Assembly: GCF_035581345.1 (NCBI RefSeq)
Contig: NZ_CP141608.1
Location: 1,010,001 to 1,074,000, forward strand
DNA: 64,000 bases
Source of the DNA: Pseudomonas sp. JQ170C
GTDB taxonomy: Bacteria; Pseudomonadota; Gammaproteobacteria; Pseudomonadales; Pseudomonadaceae
Reading direction: 5' to 3'
In this document: positions 17,975-26,500 of the stretch, piece after piece
Layout: each line of letters starts with the position of its first letter
Numbering within the stretch: the stretch's first letter is position 1
Made by a program: the position numbers and the translations under genes
The notes under the pieces: generated by a model
What the model was told of the DNA's origin: nothing
The model's database searches: none
What the model saw: the letters and a program-made list of their open reading frames with translations, nothing else

Positions 17975-18253
17975 ATGAGCAACCCGCGTTACCCCGAAGA
18001 ATTCAAAATCCAAGCGGTCAATCAAGTGACTGAAAAGAAGCTGCCTGTCGCTGATGTGGCAGCACGTCTTGGTGTGTCGACACATAGCCTCTATGCCTGG
18101 ATAAAGCGCTACAGCAAACCTCAAGAAGAGCGGCAGCAGGACGATGATCAGCACGCTGAACTGCGTCGCCTGCGAGCGGAGCTCAAGCGGGTCACCGAAG
18201 AGCGAGACATATTAAAAAAGGCCGCCGCGTACTTTGCCAAGGAGTGCGGCTGA
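17975..18253 (+). CDS. IS3 family transposase OrfA
   Basis: The 92-residue protein has the IS3 HTH (EEFKIQAVNQVTEKKLPVAD then VAARLGVSTHSLYAWIKRYS) and a leucine-zipper-like C-terminus (ELRRLRAELKRVTEERDILK). AGGAGG lies six bases before ATG. Near the end, AAAAAAG at 18214-18220 should permit a -1 frameshift to make the OrfAB fusion transposase. Confidence 0.94.
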   Translation: MSNPRYPEEFKIQAVNQVTEKKLPVADVAARLGVSTHSLYAWIKRYSKPQEERQQDDDQHAELRRLRAELKRVTEERDILKKAAAYFAKECG

Positions 18254-19125
18254 AGTACGCCTTTATCAAGCAGCGAGCGGGCGACTATTCCATACGACGG
18301 CTTTGCCTGACGCTGAAGGTCCATCCCAGTGGTTATTACGCCTGGTTGTCTGAGCCGCAATCTGCACGCGCCAAAGACGACCAGCGATTGCTGGGTTTGA
18401 TCAAGCATTCATGGTTTGAGAGCGGCGGAGTTTATGGCTATCGCAAAATCCATGATGATCTGCGCGAGGTTGGTGAGGATTGTGGTCGGCATCGTGTGGC
18501 GAGGCTGATGCGTCTCGAAGGTCTGCGCTCTCAGACAGGATATCGACGACGCCCTGGAAAGCACGGCGGTAAGCCAGCGGTCGCCTCACCCAATTTGCTG
18601 AAGCGCCAGTTCGATGTCGTAGAGCCCAACAAAGTTTGGGTCACTGACATCACCTACATTCGTACGTATGAGGGCTGGTTGTATTTGGCTGTGGTGCTGG
18701 ATCTGTTTTCGCGTCAGGTCGTTGGCTGGTCAATGAAGCCGCAGATGACCAGTGATTTGGCCATTGATGCGTTATTAATGGCGGTGTGGAGACGAAAACC
18801 GAAGCAGGAGGTGATGGTTCACTCCGACCAAGGCAGCCAGTACAGTAGCTCCGATTGGCGCAGTTTTTTGAGGGCAAACAATTTGGTTGCCAGTATGAGT
18901 CGCCGAGGCAACTGTCATGACAATGCTGTGGCCGAGAGCTTTTTCCAGCTTCTAAAACGGGAGCGAATCAAGCGGAAAATCTACACCACGCGGGATGACG
19001 CTCGTAGTGATGTGTTCGATTACATCGAGATGTTCTACAACGCAAAACGCAGGCATGGCTTCAACAATCAGCTGTCACCGATAGAGTTTGAAAAGCGTTA
19101 CGCAAAGAGCTTGCAAGGTGTCTAG
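18244..19125 (+). CDS. IS3 family transposase OrfB (DDE integrase domain)
   Basis: The frame is -1 relative to orfA and overlaps it. It contains the HTH_21-type region (GDYSIRRLCLTLKVHPSGYY), and an rve/DDE catalytic core: D in VWVTDITYIRTYEGWLYLAV, D in VMVHSDQGSQYSS, and E in NAVAESFFQLLKRE. The product is normally made as an OrfAB fusion by frameshift. The C-terminus is complete, with its stop 18 bases from the right end. Confidence 0.94.
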   Translation: MRLKYAFIKQRAGDYSIRRLCLTLKVHPSGYYAWLSEPQSARAKDDQRLLGLIKHSWFESGGVYGYRKIHDDLREVGEDCGRHRVARLMRLEGLRSQTGYRRRPGKHGGKPAVASPNLLKRQFDVVEPNKVWVTDITYIRTYEGWLYLAVVLDLFSRQVVGWSMKPQMTSDLAIDALLMAVWRRKPKQEVMVHSDQGSQYSSSDWRSFLRANNLVASMSRRGNCHDNAVAESFFQLLKRERIKRKIYTTRDDARSDVFDYIEMFYNAKRRHGFNNQLSPIEFEKRYAKSLQGV

Positions 19126-19140
19126 AAAACCCGGGGCGAT

Positions 19141-20067
19141 TCAATCAGTCGATAGAGCCTTCAGAGCGGCCAGTTGACTAGATAGCCTGTCGGCGCGCGC
19201 TCTTTCGCTTGCGGCTCTGTATAGGGCCATCTCTAGCTCGCGATCGATTCTATCAAGTTGGTCTGCTCGCTTCTCAAGCGAGAGCTCCAAGCTTTCAAGG
19301 GCAAGCTCACGAGCGTGAAGCTCATCAGCCTTGCGGGTCAGGGCAATGTTTCGAGCTTGGATTGAGTCAGTTGCTGATTGTTGAAGCTCGGTTACGGCTG
19401 ATAGGGATCTGACTGCTGAATGGTACGACTTGAACTTGGAAGTCTGGATACCAAATGCAGCAGCGAGCATGTCCGAACGGCCAATCATTGGTGGGCTGGA
19501 TTGGAGGGCTTGGTAATAGGCGCTGACCGCCCGGTGAGTTGCTTTCGAACCTTTAATACCCCGGGCGAGCCCAAATGGCTCACCACATTGCTCATGGAAG
19601 TCGGTTTGCATCCTGCGTAGCTTTGCCGGGCCTCCAAGGAAATCACGAGCTGACAACCGCCCGTCCCGGGTTAGAGGCGTGATGTAAGCAATCAGGTGCG
19701 GAGTCCTCTCGTCCAAGTGCAGCTCCGCGCAGACAATGTTTGCTGCTCCATGGCGCGCTCTTAGCCAGGCCATGGCTCGATCAAAATATCCGCCGCTTTC
19801 TGGCATGTTACCGCCATGCCTTGAGAATGCTTCTGGGCTTGCTGTTATCAAGTATTCAATGCAGAGCACCGCGTCGCTCCGGCGCCTTATCGGAAGCCTA
19901 GTCAGGACTGCCCTGGCCAATTCGGCAGAGCTTGTTGCCCCACAGATGTGCATGCTCGGCGCGCCATCTGAGTTCGGGGTTGGTATCTCTCGAAATGTGT
20001 GCCGGCCTGATCCCAATACCCCAGCGACCGTTTTCAGCTTTTTCGTCCTCAGTATTGCGTAGGGCAT
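19141..20067 (-). CDS. MobV/Pre-type relaxase, C-terminus replaced by IS end
   Basis: The 308-residue protein has a Mob_Pre (PF01076) domain at 1-190, with the N-terminus MPYAILRTKKLKTVAGVLGS and the metal-binding motif HLDERTPH (His117, Asp119, His124), then a coiled coil to the end. Relaxases of this type nick a plasmid or element oriT to start transfer. The stop TGA is supplied by the IS right end; in the uninterrupted sequence the frame would continue for 13 more codons across the target site. ATG 20067 fits the family start; a longer frame goes to 20127. The core domain is intact, so it may still work. Confidence 0.85.
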   Translation of the reverse strand: MPYAILRTKKLKTVAGVLGSGRHTFREIPTPNSDGAPSMHICGATSSAELARAVLTRLPIRRRSDAVLCIEYLITASPEAFSRHGGNMPESGGYFDRAMAWLRARHGAANIVCAELHLDERTPHLIAYITPLTRDGRLSARDFLGGPAKLRRMQTDFHEQCGEPFGLARGIKGSKATHRAVSAYYQALQSSPPMIGRSDMLAAAFGIQTSKFKSYHSAVRSLSAVTELQQSATDSIQARNIALTRKADELHARELALESLELSLEKRADQLDRIDRELEMALYRAASERARADRLSSQLAALKALSTD

Positions 20068-20286
20068 CTTGGCCACCGTATTGACAGTGTTTGCTCTATC
20101 GTGTGGATGGAGCAAAGCCCGACGCAAGAGCCTCTAGCCAAGGCCCATGCATATACTCACTACACATTGTTTTTCCGCTGACGAAATCTGCTGTGCCGCT
20201 AGGGGAGTCAAGGCGTGGTCACTGGTACGCCACATCAGCAGGCATTGCCTGGGTTACAGTGTGTGCATCTAAAACAAGGATGAGTC

Positions 20287-21291
20287 ATGGAAAATATGAC
20301 GAGCATTGAAGCGCGCATGATCAGCTTCCTTGAAACACAGGATCATGTGCAGGTGCTAGATGGCAGGGTTGACCAGCCCAAAAACGTAAAAATGGCCGAC
20401 TACTTATTTTTCAACGGTCGAGCGGTAACCGAACTCAAGACGCTTGAGATAGACCCAAAAGATAAGATTTTCGCCTTGGCCAAATCGGCAATGGACTCTG
20501 ATGATTTCCCTCTGATTTTCGGTCAGTACGATCTAGAAGCTGCGATCAAGACAATGCCCGGTGGTGAGGCAATCATGGGCAGAATATTCACCAGTGCGAC
20601 CAGAATGGTTGAAGGTGTATGCCGCCAAGCAAGGGATCAGATTAAGTCAACGAAGGATCATCTTGGCCTTGATCCGGAAACCCCTGGCATCCTGCTCGTA
20701 CTGAACGAGACCGTAGAGAGCATCCCGGTTAACCAGTTGGTGGATCGATTCAATTTCTGGCTTGCAGGTGGTAGCGAGAAAAGACTGGGGCGCTTTTCCC
20801 ATATCGATTTCGTTGTGCTAATCCAAACCACTTATCGTGTCAAAGGCGACCAAGGCAAGGTGCTGCCGGCATTCGTCATTTACAACGAATGTAACCCCCA
20901 CCGACACCACCTTGTGGAAGAAGATATTCAGAACTTCCTGGAGTCGTGGGCACGATCTCAAGGGCACCATTTCACCTCCGCGGAGAACATTCAAAGCTTG
21001 AAGTTCGAGCCTGACCTCTCCCCCCCATCGCCTCCGCAATCCAGGCAAGAACATGTGGAACATCGCTATCGACAAAATCGATATCTCCAAAATTTCACCG
21101 AGGAGCAGATTATTCAGTACGGCTGTAAGGTCATGGAGCAGGTGTTCTCAATTGCTCTGATAGGCGTTCCGAAGCCCTCGAATGAGACTGCGATGTTGTA
21201 TTTGACGCAATTTACGGAGTTTCTAGAAGAGTGCCGCCTGAGAAGCTTCGATCTAAAGAAAGTAACTAGCAGGTTGCCGCCACGAGCCTAA
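20287..21291 (+). CDS. Hypothetical protein with PD-(D/E)XK-like nuclease motif
   Basis: The 334-residue protein is of no family I recognise. Near the N-terminus KMADYLFFNGRAVTELKTLE gives Asp38 ... Glu49-x-Lys51, the spacing of a PD-(D/E)XK nuclease core. The remainder (about 100-334) is mixed with charged segments and no membrane part. It is divergent from the relaxase gene and has lower GC than the host genes. Position as a stand-alone plus-strand gene in element cargo suggests a defence or anti-phage role, but that is inference. Confidence 0.55.
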   Translation: MENMTSIEARMISFLETQDHVQVLDGRVDQPKNVKMADYLFFNGRAVTELKTLEIDPKDKIFALAKSAMDSDDFPLIFGQYDLEAAIKTMPGGEAIMGRIFTSATRMVEGVCRQARDQIKSTKDHLGLDPETPGILLVLNETVESIPVNQLVDRFNFWLAGGSEKRLGRFSHIDFVVLIQTTYRVKGDQGKVLPAFVIYNECNPHRHHLVEEDIQNFLESWARSQGHHFTSAENIQSLKFEPDLSPPSPPQSRQEHVEHRYRQNRYLQNFTEEQIIQYGCKVMEQVFSIALIGVPKPSNETAMLYLTQFTEFLEECRLRSFDLKKVTSRLPPRA

Positions 21292-21422
21292 TAACCTGAC
21301 GAGTCGGCGGGGTCATGGCTTGCATCATGACCACCACAAGTGTGCGAACCGCCCCGTTGCCAGAATGCGTACCAACATTTCGCACCCTCTAGCCGCTGTC
21401 ACCCGGAGCAGTTCGCTTTGAC

Positions 21423-21668
21423 TTACTTGACGCTAGTCAGCGTCATCGGCGCTTTCCGTTTCCGGCCGGCTTTGGCTGGTTTGTGTACGCCCAGTTCGTA
21501 CTCTTCCAGGAATTTACGCACCGTGGCGACCCGCCAGCACAGGCGTTTGCCCTGCTTGAAACATGGCGGCAGCCAGCTGGCTCCTTCCTGCCGCGCGCTG
21601 CGGATAGATGCTTCTGTGCGCCCGAGCATCTCGGCCAGCTCGGGGATGTGGACGATCTCTGGTTCCAT
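21423..21668 (-). CDS. Small HTH DNA-binding protein (excisionase-like)
   Basis: The 81-residue protein from ATG 21668 has a MerR/excisionase-like HTH (EIVHIPELAEMLGRTEASIR) followed by a wing with GKRLCWRVATVRKFLEEYE and a basic tail (AKAGRKRKAP). It is divergent from the AlpA gene at 21921. It may be the recombination directionality factor or a local regulator. A frame extension to 21731 lacks family features. Confidence 0.65.
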   Translation of the reverse strand: MEPEIVHIPELAEMLGRTEASIRSARQEGASWLPPCFKQGKRLCWRVATVRKFLEEYELGVHKPAKAGRKRKAPMTLTSVK

Positions 21669-21920
21669 GTGAGGCTCCTGCCGCGCTCTGCGGCTGTCGA
21701 TAGGCTGACGCTCTGGTTGGATAGACACCAAGTCAAGCTACCAGCCAGGCCTCGAAGGTGTTTCCAGACCGACTTCCGGTTGCTCCATGTACGCCGTGGA
21801 GATCCTTGGATAGGGGTTGTCCTCATCAGCGACTACGCTCCTCGGGCCGTCTCGGTGGAGGCTTCTGCCATCGCCGAGATCCCTGGCAATCAACCCAACC
21901 CGTTGCTGGAGGTTCCACAG

Positions 21921-22196
21921 ATGAAAGGAGCAACCCTTTTTCCTGCAGGCGAGACGAAGCACCTTGCAGACGATATCGAGTTCATCAGGCTACGTGAGGT
22001 CAAGAGAATTACTGGAATGGGCACCTCCTACATCTACGAGAAGATGAGGACTGGGGATTTCCCAGGACAGATCAAGCTTGGCCCTCGTACTGTTGCCTGG
22101 ATCAAGGCAGAGGTAATGGCGTGGGCGAGAGAAAAAGTAGTCAGTACCAGAGCCGCAGTGGTAGAGCACGCCGGAGAGCCTATGCACCCTGAGTGA
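21921..22196 (+). CDS. AlpA family transcriptional regulator
   Basis: The 91-residue protein has the AlpA pattern: FIRLREVKRITGMGTSYIYE then DFPGQIKLGPRTVAWIKAEV. GGAGG lies eight bases before ATG 21921. AlpA-type proteins activate excision or late genes in P4-like elements. This element has a second AlpA gene at 38767-38988. The upstream part of the same reading frame overlaps the divergent HTH gene and is not coding. Confidence 0.88.
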   Translation: MKGATLFPAGETKHLADDIEFIRLREVKRITGMGTSYIYEKMRTGDFPGQIKLGPRTVAWIKAEVMAWAREKVVSTRAAVVEHAGEPMHPE

Positions 22197-22272
22197 TGCG
22201 GAAATCCCCGGAATTCTTGCCAGAGCATCTGAACGGTATCCAGCGCCGTGCTCAACGCGAGTTCGGTCAGAG

Positions 22273-22956
22273 CTACTGGTGGGAGCCAGGTGGCACCGTG
22301 CCGTCCAGGGCTCCAGATTTTGAAGCCGCCGCCGGCAACTGATCTGGAATCGTTTGCCGGATACCCGTGCACCTGGGGAACTTCGAGCATCCATAAAACG
22401 AGTTTCCCTTGTGCCTACCGCGCTTGGCTACTCGGGGAACCATGCGGCTACCGCAATCAGGGCATAGGCCCAGGGCCTCCCAGGTTTCACGCGAAGGGAT
22501 TTGCGGAGCTTGCGGTGGCGGGGCGGCCGGTGTAATCGGGCCATCGGACTTTCTTGCACGCTTCCAAGACGGATAGAGCAACCACAGCCATGGCGCAACG
22601 AAGATCAGAAACAGCAGTGTAATGGCGAGCGTCACCCGAGCCCCGCGACTCAGGTATGAGCCGCCACCGCCACCTCCACCGCCAAATCCTGAACTGCCGC
22701 CAGATGATCGAGAGTAGCTGGTGCCGCTGTATGACGACGCAGACCCAGGTGGCGTGATTGGCGAGGTGCCAAGATACGGGTTGGGAGTCAACTGGTTTCC
22801 GGGCCTGGGTTCTGGGTGAGCGGTCAGCGAGGCGTAGGGAAACGGGAAGGAAGGGGTCAGTGGCACCTCGTGCCACTTAGCATGCTGTTTAACACACCCT
22901 GATATCAGCAGGGCGGTCAGTATAGCCGTGGTACCTGGAAAGAATTTGATTGCCAT
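22273..22956 (-). CDS. Membrane-anchored protein with topoisomerase-type C4 zinc finger
   Basis: The 227-residue protein starts with a lipobox-like signal (LLISGC, Cys21), then a Ser/Gly-rich linker ending in a Gly run (residues 83-100), a membrane helix (about 108-130) and a C-terminal zinc finger with Cys165, Cys168, Cys190, Cys196 (CPDCGSRMVP ... FYGCSKFPRC), the PF01396 type found in topoisomerase I tails. Such a finger binds single-stranded DNA in topoisomerases; why it is membrane-linked is unclear. It lies after the terminator of the ejection gene block, so it is a separate transcript. Confidence 0.7.
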   Translation of the reverse strand: MAIKFFPGTTAILTALLISGCVKQHAKWHEVPLTPSFPFPYASLTAHPEPRPGNQLTPNPYLGTSPITPPGSASSYSGTSYSRSSGGSSGFGGGGGGGGSYLSRGARVTLAITLLFLIFVAPWLWLLYPSWKRARKSDGPITPAAPPPQAPQIPSRETWEALGLCPDCGSRMVPRVAKRGRHKGNSFYGCSKFPRCTGIRQTIPDQLPAAASKSGALDGTVPPGSHQ

Positions 22957-23259
22957 TGGCGATTCCCTGCCAGTGAGGATTAGCGTTTTACACCGTGTTC
23001 CCTAGCCAAACAACCTGCCACACCCAAAGCCCACCGAAGCCCGCCCGAGCGCTTTCATAGCCTCCCCATACGTTGTGCTGGCAGGCGTGGACGAGCAGCG
23101 CTGAGTAGTTTCGGCCTTGATGAACGAGCGTTGAACGGGCGTTGGTGCTTCGTTGAATCGGTCAGCCACCGGGCGTTACACGAAACGTTACGAGGCCGTT
23201 ACGCCCTGCGAGAAAACAAAAGACCCGCGTTAGCGGGCCTGATGTTCTGGTTTGGCTGG
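22957..23259. other. Intergenic region downstream of the ejection gene block
   Basis: Except for the terminator at 23212-23240 I see no gene or repeat here. The part next to 22956 should hold the promoter of the zinc-finger gene, but no clear boxes are visible. Confidence 0.5.
23212..23240 (-). terminator. Terminator of the ejection gene operon
   Basis: On the minus strand CCCGC-TAAC-GCGGG is followed by TCTTTTGTTTT, about 20 bases past the stop of the small membrane protein gene. Confidence 0.75.
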
Positions 23260-23508
23260 TTACTTTTTCAAGTCAGCGATTTTCTTCTGCTCCTCGAGGG
23301 CTTTTCGCTCGAGGTACAGAGACAGCAGGCCTTTACCTGGTTGACCAGCATGCTTCGAAAGCGCGATGAGGTTAAACGCGGGCGTGAGGATCAGGAGCAT
23401 CACCAGGGTGATTTCCAACCCACTGTCCGGCATCCCTTTCTGACTGATCAGATAGACAAGTACGCCGATCAGGGCGATGTTCAACGCGATACCGAGCTTT
23501 CGAATCAT
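23260..23508 (-). CDS. Small two-helix phage membrane protein
   Basis: The 82-residue protein has two hydrophobic helices (about 5-22 and 32-50) and a charged C-terminus (ERKALEEQKKIADLKK). It begins two bases after the stop of the 2037-residue gene and ends the phage operon. The topology resembles a small holin or an inner-membrane partner of ejected proteins, but no family is recognised. Confidence 0.6.
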   Translation of the reverse strand: MIRKLGIALNIALIGVLVYLISQKGMPDSGLEITLVMLLILTPAFNLIALSKHAGQPGKGLLSLYLERKALEEQKKIADLKK

Positions 23509-23510
23509 GG

Positions 23511-26500
23511 CTATTTTTTCCCTGTAAGTAGTCCTTTCATCAGCTCCGCAGCATCCTCGGGTTCTTCGTCGCCGAACGTCACATCCCAGAGATATGTACC
23601 TTGCCTGGTGATGGGCTTGATCGGGACTCCAAGCAGGTAGCCAGTTGCCGTTACTGCGGATTTGAACACTTGCCCCGAGTCCTTGTCACCCGTTGCCGCG
23701 CCAGCAACGCTGGAGGTGAGCTGACGGCCTGCGTTGATGGCCTGCCAAGCGGGTGACAGAGACCCAGCGTGGCCACTCAAGGCTGAACCGATCGTGTCAC
23801 GAATGACCGGGAAGCCAGAAACGCCGAAGCCGAGTGTACTTTTTGCCATCCAAGCGGCGGTGTTCTCATCCTCTTCCGGGCCTTTCCCTGTCAGCAGGTC
23901 GCCGATAACACCCTGGAAGAAAGCTAGCGCCAGCATTGAGGCCGCCGCGCTGGCCACTGTCCTGGAGCCTTGGCGGGCCTCGAATGCCAAGTCACGATTC
24001 TGATTGTAGTAGGCGCTGAACGGCGTATAGAACATCGTCAGCAGCCGCATCGCTGCCCCTTGGTCTTTACGCTGAATGGCTGCGATATCCATCACCCCGG
24101 TACCACCTTGTGACTGGCGCACCGCCTTGTCCCCATCCAGGGCTGCTGATGCGGTGTCTTTCCCTGTAGCGATCGCATCGCGGTACGCGGCAAGCCAGAT
24201 TGCCCCGGAGATCCCTCGATCAAGGTATCCGAGCAGGTTGAACGAGAACCGTACCAGGTCGGCTTTCTTCCTGAAGAATGCATTTCGCCCGATGAGTTCG
24301 CTCATGTTCGATTGAAGCCGGCCATCTTCCATATCCCAGCGCAGTCGCATTGCTGGAGAGGCCTCAGTGATCATCTTGTAGGTTTCAACTGGCGATCGAA
24401 TGCCATCGAGCAGTGCAGTCGCGAGCGATCGAGGCTTCACGTACAGAAGCCCTGGTATCAATCCCGCGGCCTGGGCGAGCAGGGTAGTGGTCGACAGCCC
24501 AAGGCCAACGATGGAGGTATTTGTGCGCGCCGCGTCCAGGAACTGGTTGAAGTTGCCAGTCTCGGGAGGGTTTCGGTCGTTGGCGATGGCTCTTAACCAT
24601 GGCAGGAATGCGTCAGCTCCCCGGGGGCCGAGTTTGTTGATGAGCACGGCACGGATGTAAGGATCCTGCGTCAAACGATGGGCATCCTGCAGCGCTTCCC
24701 GGTGGGTCAGGTCGTGGACATGCTGCGCCAGGCGTTGAGGAATGGCACTGAGGTCAAGCAGCAATGGCCCCGATACGCTCTCATTGCGCTGGTTGGTGAA
24801 CCCGTTGCCCGGTAGCGCCCCTTCGAACCCTTCACCGAACAGCTCGCCACCTACGGCTGCAGGTGGCGCACCGGCGCGCTTGCGGTCATAGATGATCGGG
24901 AAGTACCCGCCGCGGTACTCGCCGAATGCGGTTGTGATTGGTGTCGGTTCGATACGCGGAGGTTCCACGCCCGACAGACGTTTGTACATAGCCGCAATAT
25001 CGGGCCAGAGGCCATCGAAAGAGTCCCATACAGACTGCACCAAGTCCCAGTCCTGCTTATCGAGACGCCCCAGCATATCGGCCAGTGATGCCTCGTCGAC
25101 CTTGTTCCCCTTCATCAACTTGGCGCGGTTGGAATCATTGCCGGTATTGAGCGCATGCATGATCAGTTCGCGGCGGTTGAACGACTTGCCCAGTGTTGGG
25201 ATGTAGAACCGGTCAGCCAAGCGCTCGGCGTCCATGGTTGCAAAGCGTTCGACTATTGATCGGATCCCTGCATTGAACAGGCGGCGCTCGTCGGCTTGAG
25301 CCTCGGCGAGTGGATTCCAGATCAGCTGATGCCAAGGGCCATTCGTGTCTCTGCCGTCCAAGCGGTTGATCACGTTCTCCATCCGAGTCAATGAGGCGTC
25401 TAAGCCCTGCAGAAGGTTTGCCGCCTTGTCACCAAGCGTTTCGCTGCTTTCGGATACGGCGACTTTTCGAGCACGTTTGGGGACATTCGTGTCTAGCGCT
25501 GCAATCAGGTCAGTTCTGGCCTGTTCGTAATCTCGCTTGTCCTTGCGGTTCAGCAGCTTGTTTTTCAGCTTGGCCATATGCTCGATGTTTGACACCGCGT
25601 CGCGAAGGCCGCCGAGCTCTTCGAATGTCAGATCCCGATAGTTGATGCGGGCGCTTTGCTCAATCAGGTGTTGTGGCACCGCGACGATGTTGCCCGCAGC
25701 TTCCTGCTCGCTGACGAACTGGGCAAGGCTGCGCCGGCGCTCAACTTGGGGGCCGCTGACCTTGCGGAACTCGTACTGATCGAGCAGGCCTTCGATTTGC
25801 TCCAGGTAGTTCGCTCCGGCTTTGCCGATCCGTTCCCGGGTTGCGGGCTTTTCAAAGCGGCGCATGAAGGCGTAAATCCGTTCTTCTTCCTTGCGGGCAG
25901 CGGTTGCCTCGCGGAAGAGGTAATGGTTCAGAAGCTCTCTCTGCTTGGCCTCTGCGGCCTCTTGCCAGCGATTCTTCGAGGCGAAGTTGAAGGCGTCCCT
26001 ATTAGCCTTGCGCTCTGCGTTGAGGTACAGGTGAGGCTGGATTTCTCGAACCACCTTGTCTGCGATCACTTGCCTGGCAACTGAGCGGATGACATCGAGG
26101 GGTGGAATGGTGCTGTAGGCATCGGTACGCAGAGCCCGAGAGTCCGAATCCCTGGCCCTTTGTACCTTGTCTACTTGACGGCGCAGACGTTCGATTGCCC
26201 GCAGTTCCTCTCGCAGAACCTTGGCGCGATCGTCGTTGTGCACAGCTTCGATGGCCCGGTCGGCCAGGGAGCCGTCGTTGAGCATATCGCCGTACTCGGC
26301 ACGCATCCTGGCGTCGGTCTCAGCTTTGATGAGCTCTTTCCGCGGGCGAGCTCCTACAAGAGCCTGCACCAGCTCATCGCCCGACGTGTACCCGAACTGT
26401 TCAGCAACCAGGTCGGGGTGAATACCTTCTTCGTCCGTCATGCCCCGTAGGCGTGAAACGACGGTCTTGCCGTAGCGCTCTACCAGTGGGCCGCGGAGCA

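Larger units (their letters stand above)
17913..19143 (+). mobile_element. IS3 family insertion sequence, complete
   Basis: The 1231-bp element has terminal inverted repeats: left TGAATCGCCCCGGGTTTCGT and right, inverted, TGAATCGCCCCGGGTTTTCT, both continuing to a shared AGACACC. It is flanked by ATC duplications and has intact orfA and orfB linked by a slippery A6G run (18214-18220). All parts look functional, so the insertion is probably recent. It lies in the 3' end of the relaxase gene. Confidence 0.95.
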
